DNA of 36,291 bases from Oscillospiraceae bacterium. Its GTDB lineage: Bacteria; Bacillota; Clostridia; UBA1381; UBA9506. The notes below the pieces were generated by a model. That model was not told the origin of the DNA, searched no databases, and saw nothing but the letters and a program-made list of their open reading frames with translations. Shown in pieces: positions 7,369-14,195 of the stretch; the stretch's first letter is position 1, and each line of letters opens with the position of its first letter. The DNA is taken from the NCBI GenBank assembly GCA_015068555.1, contig SVKI01000001.1, positions 85,093-121,383 of the forward strand, written 5' to 3'. A program made the translations under genes and the position numbers.

Positions 7369-8718
7369 TTATCCTAAACGAGCCTCAATTAATTTAGCTA
7401 AATAGTTGGCTTTTTGTGTAATCACAGCAAGGTCAGGACCTTCCAGCATAACGCGCACGCAGGGCTCTGTACCGGAAGGACGAATGAGCACGCGACCGTT
7501 ACCGGAAAGCTCTGCTTCAAGCTGTGCGATTTCAGCGCAAATTACGTCATCTTCCGTATAAGAATTCTTCTTGCTGTTTTGCACTTTGGCATTGACAGTC
7601 ACCTGCGGCAGAGTCTGAAACACTTCTGCAAGTTCAGAAAGCTTTTTGCCTGATTTTTTCAAAATGGCCAATAGCTGCAGAGCAGAAAGCAGGCCGTCAC
7701 CGGTTGTGTTGTTTTCCAGGAAAATGATATGGCCCGATTGTTCACCACCTAAAATGTAACCGCTTTTGAGCATTTCCTCCAGTACATAGCGGTCACCCAC
7801 GCGGGTTTGCACGATATTGATGCCCTTTTCCCTGGCAGCTAACACCAAACCAAGATTGGTCATCACTGTCGTCACAAGCGTATCTTTTACAAGCAGACCC
7901 TTTGCTTTTAAGAAATTGGCACAGATAAACATAATCTTGTCGCCGTCGATTAAGTTACCCTTCTCATCAATGGCCAAAACGCGGTCGGCATCGCCGTCGA
8001 AGGTAAGGCCTAAATCAACATCAATATTTTTTACATATTGCTGGAAGCTCTTTGTGTGTGTAGAACCGCATTTTTCGTTAATGTTGGTGCCGTTTGGATG
8101 ATTGTGCACCACGAAGGCCTCGGCACCCATTTCAACAATAACTTTAACTGCACTTTTATAGCTGGCGCCATTGGCACAGTCAATGGCAATGCGCATATCG
8201 GAAAGGTCGCAGTCAATGGTGCTTTTAGCAAATTCAATATAATCAGCTAAAGCCGTATCACAGGTTTCGAGTGTTCCCACAGCGTCACCGGTAGGCGCAT
8301 CAATGGGCTCACTATTATCCAAAATGATAGTTTCAATACGCTCTTCAATTGCATCGCTCAGCTTATATCCGTTTGCATTGAATATTTTAATTCCGTTATA
8401 TTCGGCAGAGTTATGTGAAGCAGAAATAACAATGCCGGCATCGGCTTCATACTTTCTTGTAAGGTAAGCAACAGCCGGGGTGGGAATAATGCCTAAAGAA
8501 ACAACACTTGCACCCACGGAGCATAAACCGGCTGTGAGAGCTGCTTCTAACATGTCGCCGGAAATACGCGAGTCTTTACCAATTAAAATTTTAGGTTTGT
8601 GATGTGTTTCTTTTGTTAATACATAAGCGGCCGCCTTACCGATTTGCATAGCCAGTTCACATGTGAGTTCGGCGTTTGCAATGCCGCGTACGCCGTCTGT
8701 ACCGAATAAACGTCCCAT
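7369..8718 (-). CDS. glmM: Phosphoglucosamine mutase
   Basis: A 449-residue alpha-D-phosphohexomutase that converts glucosamine-6-phosphate to glucosamine-1-phosphate on the way to UDP-GlcNAc. Motifs are LFGTDGVRG at the start, the active-site serine loop ISASHN with Ser101, the metal loop DGDADR, the sugar-specificity loop GGEQSGHI and the phosphate-binding tail RPSGTEPCVRVM. I chose the ATG at 8718 because GGAGGT lies 8 bases upstream and the product then starts MGRLFGTDG as in the family; an upstream in-frame ATG adds 15 unrelated residues. It heads the glmM-rapZ-lysA series. Confidence 0.95.
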   Translation of the reverse strand: MGRLFGTDGVRGIANAELTCELAMQIGKAAAYVLTKETHHKPKILIGKDSRISGDMLEAALTAGLCSVGASVVSLGIIPTPAVAYLTRKYEADAGIVISASHNSAEYNGIKIFNANGYKLSDAIEERIETIILDNSEPIDAPTGDAVGTLETCDTALADYIEFAKSTIDCDLSDMRIAIDCANGASYKSAVKVIVEMGAEAFVVHNHPNGTNINEKCGSTHTKSFQQYVKNIDVDLGLTFDGDADRVLAIDEKGNLIDGDKIMFICANFLKAKGLLVKDTLVTTVMTNLGLVLAAREKGINIVQTRVGDRYVLEEMLKSGYILGGEQSGHIIFLENNTTGDGLLSALQLLAILKKSGKKLSELAEVFQTLPQVTVNAKVQNSKKNSYTEDDVICAEIAQLEAELSGNGRVLIRPSGTEPCVRVMLEGPDLAVITQKANYLAKLIEARLG

Positions 8719-8772
8719 AAAATTGACCTCCTGATTACATGATCTATTTGATTTTATTGACAATACATTTGT

Positions 8773-8801
8773 ATTTTATCACAAATTATGAAAAATGTAA
8801 A
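8773..8801 (-). promoter_or_regulatory. Promoter of the glmM-rapZ-lysA operon
   Basis: On the minus strand, TTTACA (8796-8801), 17 bases and TAAAAT (8773-8778) with TGA before the -10 (extended -10 type). The leader to the glmM start is about 50 bases with no evident riboswitch. Confidence 0.65.
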
Positions 8802-8857
8802 AGGTTTTTATAAAAAATGTTTATAATATAAAGAAAAACAAATTTTAGGAGGAAGAA

Positions 8858-9121
8858 ATGGTTATTGCAATAGAAGATAAAGATACAGATTTAACCGAAT
8901 TTTTAGAAAACAAAGGTCATGCAGTTGTTTCTCTTTACGACTATCATCGTCCGGTGGATGCTGTGGTTATCAGCCGGACACATCTTTACGATTTACCGCT
9001 TACGGCAGAAAATTTTACAGACAGCAGTGGTGTGTTTGTGGTTTATACAGAAGGACTGACCAATGAGGAAATTGCCTCTCGTTTGGAGCAAAAAAGCAGC
9101 GATGGCCTGTCTTTGTTTTAA
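8858..9121 (+). CDS. Small YkuS/UPF0180-like protein
   Basis: An 87-residue protein with a very good ribosome site (AGGAGG, 6 bases before the ATG). The pattern of an early I-A-I-E-D...L...LE.KGH.VV..Y, a central DAVVIS, and a C-terminal GLT.EEI..RLE resembles the UPF0180 (YkuS) family of Bacillus, whose function is unknown. The match is by eye and weak, so this should be read as a conserved-looking hypothetical. It lies between the divergent glmM promoter and the cysteine desulfurase promoter and has no partner gene. Confidence 0.6.
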   Translation: MVIAIEDKDTDLTEFLENKGHAVVSLYDYHRPVDAVVISRTHLYDLPLTAENFTDSSGVFVVYTEGLTNEEIASRLEQKSSDGLSLF

Positions 9122-9170
9122 AATCACATAAAAAAAAGGATAAAAAATAAAAATTTATTGCTTTTTTTCG

Positions 9171-9199
9171 TTGCAGTTTTATAAATGTTGATGTATAAT
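9171..9199 (+). promoter_or_regulatory. Promoter of the cysteine desulfurase-iscU-queT operon
   Basis: TTGCAG (9171-9176), 17 bases, then a perfect TATAAT (9194-9199). The leader is about 78 bases. I see no IscR-type palindrome that I can defend. Confidence 0.75.
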
Positions 9200-9283
9200 A
9201 ATATAGTAGGCGAGGTGTAGACATAACAACCGTTTACAAGAGCAATTTTTGTTGTAATTTATTTATGTATGGAGAAATAAAAA

Positions 9284-10450
9284 ATGAGCCGAAATGTATA
9301 TTTAGATAACAGTGCCACAACGCCGGTGAAACCGGAGGTATTTGAGGCTATGTTGCCCTTTTTGCAAGAGGAGTTTGGAAATCCTTCATCCATCTACAAA
9401 AAGGCCAATGCAACAGAATTGGCTGTTGCAACAGCGCGCGAACAAGTTGCCAAAGCTTTGGGTGCTAAACCGGGAGAAATTTTCTTTACCTCCGGCGGTT
9501 CTGAGGCAGATAACTGGGCCATTAAAGGTGCGGCGCTGGCAAACAGCCCAAAAGGAAAACATATCATTTCCAGCTGCATCGAGCATCATGCGGTTTTGCA
9601 TACGTTGGAATTTTTAGAAAAGCAGGGGTACTCTGTTACCTATCTGCCGGTTGATGCAGAGGGTAAGGTTGCTGTTCAGGAAGTGAAAAATGCCCTGCGG
9701 GAAGATACCGTGCTGATCACCATTATGATGGCCAATAACGAAATCGGCACGGTGCAGCCCATTGCTGAAATCGCACAGCTTGCCCGTGAAAACAAGGTGC
9801 TTTTTCATACCGATGCCGTACAGGCAGTCGGTTCGTTAGAAGTTGACGTACAAAAGCTTGGCGTCGATATGCTTTCGCTTTCTGCGCATAAATTTGGCGG
9901 CCCTAAAGGTGTCGGCGCTTTATATATTAAGAGCGGCACCAAAATTGAAACCCTTATCCATGGTGGCGGTCAAGAAAGAGGTCGCCGTGCCGGAACCGAG
10001 AACGTTTCAGGTATTGTCGGTTTAGGTAAGGCGATTACGCTCGCTACCGAAAATATTGCAGAAAAGGCAGAGAAAATAAAAAAACTGCGCGATAAGCTGA
10101 TCAAGGGAATTGCCTCAACCATTCCGGATGCACGTTTAAACGGTCACAGGGAAGATCGCTTGCCGGGGAATGTTAATTTCTGCTTCCGTTATATAGAAGG
10201 CGAAGCACTTTTGCTTCGGCTGGATGCCAAGGGTATTGCCGCTTCTTCGGGTTCGGCCTGCACCAGCGGTTCACTCGATCCTTCGCATGTGCTTTTGGCC
10301 TTGGGTTTACCTCATGAGATTGCACACGGATCGTTGCGACTTTCTATTGGCGAACAAAACACAGAAGAAGAGATTGATTATGTATTAGAGGTACTGCCCA
10401 AAATCGTGGAGATTTTGCGCATGATGTCTCCTCTATATCCCGGCAACTAA
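9284..10450 (+). CDS. iscS: Cysteine desulfurase, NifS/IscS class
   Basis: A 388-residue PLP enzyme that takes sulfur from cysteine and passes the persulfide to an Fe-S scaffold or to tRNA thiolation. Motifs are YLDNSATTP at the start, [44 protein letters not shown], the PLP lysine Lys203 in [25 protein letters not shown], and the mobile catalytic Cys326 in [10 protein letters not shown]. The long cysteine loop and the R-A-G-T-E-N motif place it in the class I NifS/IscS group. It is followed 25 bases later by its IscU scaffold, so the pair is probably the housekeeping Fe-S assembly unit that serves enzymes such as the PFOR encoded downstream. Confidence 0.95.
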   Translation: MSRNVYLDNSATTPVKPEVFEAMLPFLQEEFGNPSSIYKKANATELAVATAREQVAKALGAKPGEIFFTSGGSEADNWAIKGAALANSPKGKHIISSCIEHHAVLHTLEFLEKQGYSVTYLPVDAEGKVAVQEVKNALREDTVLITIMMANNEIGTVQPIAEIAQLARENKVLFHTDAVQAVGSLEVDVQKLGVDMLSLSAHKFGGPKGVGALYIKSGTKIETLIHGGGQERGRRAGTENVSGIVGLGKAITLATENIAEKAEKIKKLRDKLIKGIASTIPDARLNGHREDRLPGNVNFCFRYIEGEALLLRLDAKGIAASSGSACTSGSLDPSHVLLALGLPHEIAHGSLRLSIGEQNTEEEIDYVLEVLPKIVEILRMMSPLYPGN

Positions 10451-10475
10451 ATCGATAACGAAAGGACTTATCTAT

Positions 10476-10901
10476 ATGTATAGTGAAAAGGTTATGGACC
10501 ATTTTGAAAACCCCAGAAATGTGGGAGAGATTCCTGATGCTAATGCAGTAGGCCAGGTGGGTAATGCCAAATGCGGTGACATCATGAAAATGTATATGAA
10601 AATTGAAAATGATGTGATTGTGGATTGTAAATTTAAAACCTTTGGTTGCGGAGCGGCTATTGCCACAAGCTCTATGGCAACAGAAATGGTTAAAGGTAAA
10701 ACAGTGGAAGAGGCTAAAAAGCTGACAAACAAAGCCGTTATGGAAGCTTTAGACGGCCTGCCGCCGGCCAAGGTACATTGCTCAGTGTTGGCTGAAGAAG
10801 CCATCGAAGCAGCTCTTGCCGATTACTATGCGCGTCGGGGTGAAACCTATGAAAAGAAAAAAAGCTGTGACGGATGTTGCGGTAGCTGCTCAGGACATTA
10901 A
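10476..10901 (+). CDS. iscU: Fe-S cluster scaffold IscU/NifU with a cysteine-rich tail
   Basis: A 141-residue scaffold protein on which [2Fe-2S] clusters are built. The ligand set is Cys33 and Asp35 in AKCGD, Cys58 in FGCGAA, and His101-Cys102 in KVHCSVLA. Unlike standard IscU it ends with a basic linker and a CDGCCGSCSGH tail carrying four more cysteines (131, 134, 135, 138). Such tails occur in some clostridial NifU-like proteins; their role, perhaps metal or persulfide binding, is inferred. The gene is in an operon with iscS, and its 3' end overlaps the queT-like start by 53 bases. Confidence 0.93.
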   Translation: MYSEKVMDHFENPRNVGEIPDANAVGQVGNAKCGDIMKMYMKIENDVIVDCKFKTFGCGAAIATSSMATEMVKGKTVEEAKKLTNKAVMEALDGLPPAKVHCSVLAEEAIEAALADYYARRGETYEKKKSCDGCCGSCSGH

Positions 10902-11376
10902 ACCGAATACAACCAGAGCCTTGGTTCATGGCGCGGTGATAGCGGCTTTATATGCCGTTTTAACGCTGTGCTTAGCACCGGTTTCTTACGGACCTGTGCA
11001 GTTCAGGCTGTCTGAACTGTTAACCGTTCTGCCTGTTTTTACCGGCATTTCAGTTCCGGGTCTAACGATAGGCTGTGTGCTGGCCAATCTGTTTGGCGGA
11101 TTTGGCCTATACGATATTGTGTTTGGATCACTTGCAACGGCTTTAGGTGCTATCGGCACCAGATTGTTACGCAACAAACCGTGGCTGGCCGTTTGGCCAC
11201 CGGTGATTTCCAATGCGCTCATTGTGGGCAGTATGCTTTATTTTGTAGTACCGGACTCTCCGGCATTACTGATTAATGTTGCCATGGTGGGTTTATCGGA
11301 AATGGTGATTTGTGTCATCCTGGGCTTACCTTTTGTTTTACTTCTTAAGAAATATGCCAAAGCATTTTTCCGGTGA
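10849..11376 (+). CDS. queT: QueT-family queuosine-precursor transporter
   Basis: A 175-residue membrane protein. After a basic start it shows five to six hydrophobic segments and the family hallmarks AALYAVLTLCLAPVSYGPVQ, FRLSELLTVLP, PGLTIGCVLANLFGG and GSLATALGAIGTRLLR. These match the QueT-type S components of ECF transporters, which import a queuosine precursor. I chose the ATG at 10849, preceded by GGGGTGA. An upstream TTG and ATG lack a better site. The start lies inside iscU, so translation is probably coupled. Coupling to Fe-S genes is sensible because queuosine maturation enzymes use Fe-S clusters, but that is inference. No preQ1 riboswitch is possible inside iscU without affecting coding, and I see none. 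Confidence 0.8.
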   Translation: MKRKKAVTDVAVAAQDIKPNTTRALVHGAVIAALYAVLTLCLAPVSYGPVQFRLSELLTVLPVFTGISVPGLTIGCVLANLFGGFGLYDIVFGSLATALGAIGTRLLRNKPWLAVWPPVISNALIVGSMLYFVVPDSPALLINVAMVGLSEMVICVILGLPFVLLLKKYAKAFFR

Positions 11377-11683
11377 TGGATTGCTGTAGTTCCTCAGGTG
11401 CTATGATTGCAATTTGATCATGCTTTCGGCAAAGAATTTCTACGATGTTACAGGCTTCTGCGTCGGTGTCATCTACGATAACAGCTAATCTATGGCCTGA
11501 TTGCAGGGCGCATTGCATAAGAAATTCGATTTGATCTGTTGGCACATTCAGGGTGTTCACGACTAAAACTACATGTTCTTCTATAGAGGCCCGTGGCGAA
11601 CAAAAGGTGTTTATAACGATGTATACAAGTAAAAAACAAAAGCAAAGAAGAATACCAAGTGTTATAAAAGAGTATTGCGGCAT
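11345..11683 (-). CDS. Orphan small membrane-anchored protein
   Basis: A 112-residue protein of unknown function. Residues about 4-28 (YSFITLGILLCFCFLLVYIVI) are one membrane helix at the N-terminus. The rest reads as alternating strands and helices (EHVVLVVNTLNV, LMQCALQSGHRLAVIVDDTD, HDQIAIIAPEEL), like a small Rossmann-type or receiver-like cytosolic domain. I do not recognise the family. The ATG at 11683 has GAGGTG 6 bases upstream; the in-frame GTG nine bases earlier overlaps that site. Its 3' end runs 32 bases into the 3' end of queT on the opposite strand, and it is flanked by two transporter S-component genes on the plus strand. The minus-strand promoter supports it being real. Confidence 0.65.
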   Translation of the reverse strand: MPQYSFITLGILLCFCFLLVYIVINTFCSPRASIEEHVVLVVNTLNVPTDQIEFLMQCALQSGHRLAVIVDDTDAEACNIVEILCRKHDQIAIIAPEELQQSITGKMLWHIS

Positions 11684-11700
11684 ACAATTCACCTCGTGAT

Positions 11701-11730
11701 ACTATATGCCGTCAAACGATAAAATGTTAA
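11701..11730 (-). promoter_or_regulatory. Possible promoter of the orphan membrane protein
   Basis: On the minus strand, TTAACA (11725-11730), 18 bases and TATAGT (11701-11706). The match is moderate. The promoter sits just upstream of the 11683 start and overlaps the leader of the divergent NiaX-like gene. Confidence 0.4.
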
Positions 11731-11752
11731 TAAAAGAATGGAGAAGATTTTT

Positions 11753-12313
11753 ATGCAGAAGAAGAAAGTAAACATCAAAAACCTGACAGTGGCAGCTTTG
11801 CTTACGGCAATTGCATTACTAATCCCCATGGTAATGCCGTTTAAATTGGTGATAGAACCGATTTTTTCTGCCACCTTTGCAGCGCATGTGCCGGGCATTT
11901 TGGCCATGCTGACAGGCCCCTTTGCAGTAATTGGAACGGCAGTTGGCAGTGCGCTTGGTTTCTTTCAGGCATTGGGTAATCCCTGGGTGTCTGCCCGTGC
12001 GCTGACGCACCTTGTTTTTGGTCTATTTGGTTTTTATATGATTAAAAAACGCTATAACATCGTTTTAGTTGCCGTTTTAAGCGGTTTGGTTCATGCAGCC
12101 TGCGAGATGATTATAGGGTTGATTTCGCTTCCGTTCATTGTTGTGCCGGATGCAGGCGTTTTGTTTTACATATTACTCACGGTAGGCCTGGGTACCTTCA
12201 TTCATCACTGTATTGATTTTGCGATTGTTATGGTTATCTATAAGCCACTTGAAAAAGCAGGTGTTTTGCCATATAAAATCAATCTCAGGCATTTTAAAGA
12301 AAAAGAGAACTAA
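11753..12313 (+). CDS. ECF transporter S component, NiaX-like (niacin)
   Basis: A 186-residue integral membrane protein with about six hydrophobic segments. The pattern of a basic start followed by VAALLTAIALLIPMVMPFKLVIEP, ATFAAHVPGILAM, SALGFF and ARALTHLVFGLFGFYMIKK resembles the NiaX group of S components, which bind niacin and use shared EcfA/EcfT energising subunits. The substrate call is by remembered resemblance. The start is the ATG at 11753 because GGAGAAG lies 6 bases before it; an ATG at 11738 would overlap that site. No EcfA or EcfT gene is present in the window, so it must use modules encoded elsewhere. A strong terminator follows. Confidence 0.7.
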   Translation: MQKKKVNIKNLTVAALLTAIALLIPMVMPFKLVIEPIFSATFAAHVPGILAMLTGPFAVIGTAVGSALGFFQALGNPWVSARALTHLVFGLFGFYMIKKRYNIVLVAVLSGLVHAACEMIIGLISLPFIVVPDAGVLFYILLTVGLGTFIHHCIDFAIVMVIYKPLEKAGVLPYKINLRHFKEKEN

Positions 12314-12315
12314 AT

Positions 12316-12349
12316 AAAAAAGAAGACTGCAGAGCAGTCTTCTTTTTTT
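12316..12349. terminator. Bidirectional terminator after the NiaX-like gene
   Basis: The inverted repeat AAAAAAGAAGACTGC / GCAGTCTTCTTTTTT has a 3-base loop, and lies between the convergent NiaX-like and YlmC-like genes. Confidence 0.92.
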
Positions 12350-12364
12350 ATGCCTGAGGGCGCT

Positions 12365-12610
12365 TTATACCTCTTTCTCTGTGTTGATATCCACTAAAAT
12401 CACATCTTCGCCAATACGCTTAATTTTCTCCCACGGGATAACCAAGTCACCGCCACGGCTGAAGTTAAACATCTTGTTCTTCCCCGGCACGATAATGGCA
12501 TCAATCGCACCGGCTTCCAAGCTGACCTCCACATCAGAAACAAAACCCAAACGACGGGCATCTGCCAGGTTGATGACCTCTTTTTGCCGCAATTCTCCTG
12601 CCCGATACAA
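12365..12610 (-). CDS. YlmC/YmxH-family PRC-barrel protein
   Basis: An 81-residue single PRC-barrel protein: ELRQKEVINLADARRLGFVSDVEVS, then GAIDAIIVPG, and DLVIPWEKIKRIGEDVILVDI. This is the YlmC/YmxH pattern (S-E-L..KEVINL.DG.RLG...D.E.D...G.I.A..VPG) found mainly in spore-forming Firmicutes, where members are linked to sporulation without a defined mechanism. The start appears to be TTG at 12608-12610, preceded by AAGGTGATGGA; no in-frame ATG or GTG exists nearby. An overlapping minus-strand frame starting at an ATG/GTG just upstream is not conserved-looking. Confidence 0.8.
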   Translation of the reverse strand: MYRAGELRQKEVINLADARRLGFVSDVEVSLEAGAIDAIIVPGKNKMFNFSRGGDLVIPWEKIKRIGEDVILVDINTEKEV

Positions 12611-12628
12611 TCCATCACCTTCTTTGAC

Positions 12629-12657
12629 TTTACTTTTTTACTAATATATGGTAAAAT
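12629..12657 (+). promoter_or_regulatory. Promoter of the AraD-like gene
   Basis: TTTACT (12629-12634), 17 bases, then TAAAAT (12652-12657) preceded by TGG, an extended -10. It lies in the short gap between the divergent YlmC-like and AraD-like genes. Confidence 0.55.
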
Positions 12658-12694
12658 ACTTCTATGTATGATTTCTGTAAAAGGAAGTGATAAT

Positions 12695-13348
12695 ATGCTC
12701 GATGCTTTAAAACAAGAGATTTTTGAAGCAATCATTTACTTAAATGAGCAACATGTAAGGGATATGGGAAAAGGTAATGTATCCTTAATTGATCGAACCA
12801 ACAACCTGATTGTTACTGAGCCTGACGGCATGAACAATTTAACGGATGCAGACGATATACTGGTTTGCGATCTGTTTGGTAACGTGGTGGAAGGAAGTGG
12901 CCGCCCCCATAGAGACTTAGCGGCTCATGTTGCGTTATATCGCGCGTTTCCTCAAATTATGAGTGTGGCGCATAGCCATACACCATATGCGACAGCTTGG
13001 GCGCAAGCAGGTCGAGATATTCCGATTTATGGTACGAGCCATATGGATGTGTTCGCTGAGACTGTTCCATGCACCCGTGAAATCACTGCGCAAGAGGCGG
13101 AAGAGAATTATCCTGTTTCTATGGGCACAGTTATTGCAGAGGAATTTCAAAAGAGAAGTATGGATGCATTACAGGTTCCGGGTGTTTTATTATTCCAGCA
13201 CGGTGCTTTTTGCTGGGGCGGAACCGTGATGAATGCAATCCACCATACAGTCGCCCTGGAGAGAATTGCAAAAATGGCTTACTTAACTGAAAAAATTAAC
13301 CCCGATGTTATCGGCACAAAACGAAATATTTCAAAAAGAATTTTGTGA
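12695..13348 (+). CDS. Class II aldolase/epimerase, AraD-like, with altered phosphate site
   Basis: A 217-residue protein collinear with L-ribulose-5-phosphate 4-epimerase (AraD) along its length, notably YATAWAQAGRDIPIYGTSHMDVF and VPCTREIT at about 98-131. Metal ligands are kept: His93 and His95 in HSHT and His169 in QHGAF, as are acids equal to AraD Asp76 and Asp120 (Asp74, Asp118). The residues that hold the substrate phosphate in AraD differ: IKPSG is TEPDG here (Lys42 to Glu, Ser44 to Asp) and PSSD is PHRD. The C-terminus is also shorter and lacks the usual tyrosine region. The substrate may therefore not be a sugar phosphate in the usual pose. It might serve as an aldolase for rhamnulose- or fuculose-phosphate, but the sequence argues for caution. 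Start at 12695 by AAGGAAGTG. Confidence 0.75.
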   Translation: MLDALKQEIFEAIIYLNEQHVRDMGKGNVSLIDRTNNLIVTEPDGMNNLTDADDILVCDLFGNVVEGSGRPHRDLAAHVALYRAFPQIMSVAHSHTPYATAWAQAGRDIPIYGTSHMDVFAETVPCTREITAQEAEENYPVSMGTVIAEEFQKRSMDALQVPGVLLFQHGAFCWGGTVMNAIHHTVALERIAKMAYLTEKINPDVIGTKRNISKRIL

Positions 13349-13419
13349 TAAAAAAAGAATAAAATTGCTTTCATCTGCTTATACTATTGACGAACAGTAT
13401 GAATAAAGGAGTAGATGAT

Positions 13420-13638
13420 ATGTCAACCATTGACAACGTATCTTTAGCATTGGTCATTGTAGGTGCGCTGAACTGGGGCTCAATCGGATTGTTTGGTTTC
13501 GATTTCGTTGCGGCTCTGTTTGGCGGTCAGATGTCGGTTTTAAGCCGCATCATTTTTAGCTTGGTCGGCGTTGCAGGCCTTTGGAGCATTACTCTTTTGT
13601 TTAAAGAAAAGGTGCCGGCGCATCACGACCACCGATAA
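13420..13638 (+). CDS. DUF378 small membrane protein
   Basis: A 72-residue protein with two hydrophobic helices: VSLALVIVGALNWGSIGLFGFDFVAALFGG and ISRIIFSLVGVAGLWSIT-like sequence. The motif LxIVGALNWGSIGLFGFD is the hallmark of the DUF378 (YuzA) family, whose function is unknown. The ATG at 13420 follows AAAGGAG by 8 bases; an upstream in-frame ATG at 13387 has no site. It is followed by a half-terminator-like sequence and then the IS remnant. Confidence 0.8.
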   Translation: MSTIDNVSLALVIVGALNWGSIGLFGFDFVAALFGGQMSVLSRIIFSLVGVAGLWSITLLFKEKVPAHHDHR

Positions 13639-13677
13639 CAGCAAAAGGGCTGTCGCAAAATGTATGCACAATCTTGC

Positions 13678-14178
13678 TTCGAACCCGAAAACGAGACTGC
13701 AGAATTTTGAACAACTCCAGTAAAACGGACAATAGAAAAAAAGAGCCTCCTATGGTAGAATAAATAAAACTACCATAGGAGGTTTTGTTATACAAGAAAA
13801 AGGCACTGCAGAGTTGCAGCTCCACAGCGACCAAGGCATCCAATACACATCACAAGCATATTATCGCCTAACACAATCATACGGCATTATTCCATCAATG
13901 TCAAGACGTGGCAATCCTTATGATAACGCATCAGCTGAAAATTTCTTTTCGATTCTTAAAAGCGAGTGTATGTATCGTACAAAACTTCAAACCTATGAGG
14001 AAACTCGCTTGCTCATAGATGAATATATTCATTTTTACAATAATGAAAAAATACAACTAAAAACAAAACTGACACCACTTAAAAAGCGATGTCAGTTTGT
14101 TGCTTAAATCTAAAATTCTACTTTAGAATCTCTTTTTTTGTACTGTCTGCACAAAGCGATGCAGTTTTTGGGTTCGAA
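13678..14178 (+). mobile_element. Internally deleted IS3-family element
   Basis: The outer limits are set by the 9-bp inverted repeat TTCGAACCC (13678-13686) / GGGTTCGAA (14170-14178). Inside, the two ends share a further imperfect inverted pattern: AAAAC, CTGCA, GACA.TA and AAAAAAAGAG followed by GTAGAAT. The left end retains the element's hairpin (CCTCCTATGGTAG / CTACCATAGGAGG at 13746-13782), whose second arm doubles as a ribosome site. Only the last third of the transposase follows, so orfA and most of orfB are gone. TGCACAA flanks the element as a direct repeat (13665-13671 and 14188-14194), a possible target duplication. The exact tips are uncertain. Confidence 0.75.
13790..14107 (+). 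pseudogene. IS3-family transposase (orfB) C-terminal remnant
   Basis: The frame encodes about 105 residues ending in an integrase core: HSDQGIQYTS, SMSRRGNPYDNASAENFFSI, LKSE, YIHFYNNEKIQLKTKLTP. It retains the second Asp and the Glu of the DDE triad but lacks the first Asp and the DNA-binding orfA. The codon 7 bases after AGGAGG is ATA, not ATG, so normal initiation is doubtful; an in-frame TTG at 13814 has no ribosome site. Near its 3' end AAACTGACA / TGTCAGTTT (14066-14098) can form a hairpin. Confidence 0.85.
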
Positions 14179-14195
14179 AACTCTTTTTGCACAAA

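Noticed and set aside
7414-8250. Several plus-strand frames of 70-94 codons inside glmM
   Set aside because: All are antisense to a clear enzyme gene and have no ribosome sites or recognisable products.
12400-12735. Minus-strand 111-codon frame near the YlmC-like gene
   Set aside because: It overlaps the YlmC-like gene in another frame and the AraD-like promoter, and the product has no recognisable domain.
14170-14178. GGGTTCGAA, like a tRNA T-arm, suggesting an attachment site
   Set aside because: No acceptor stem, anticodon arm or CCA lies nearby. It is explained as the outer inverted repeat of the IS remnant.
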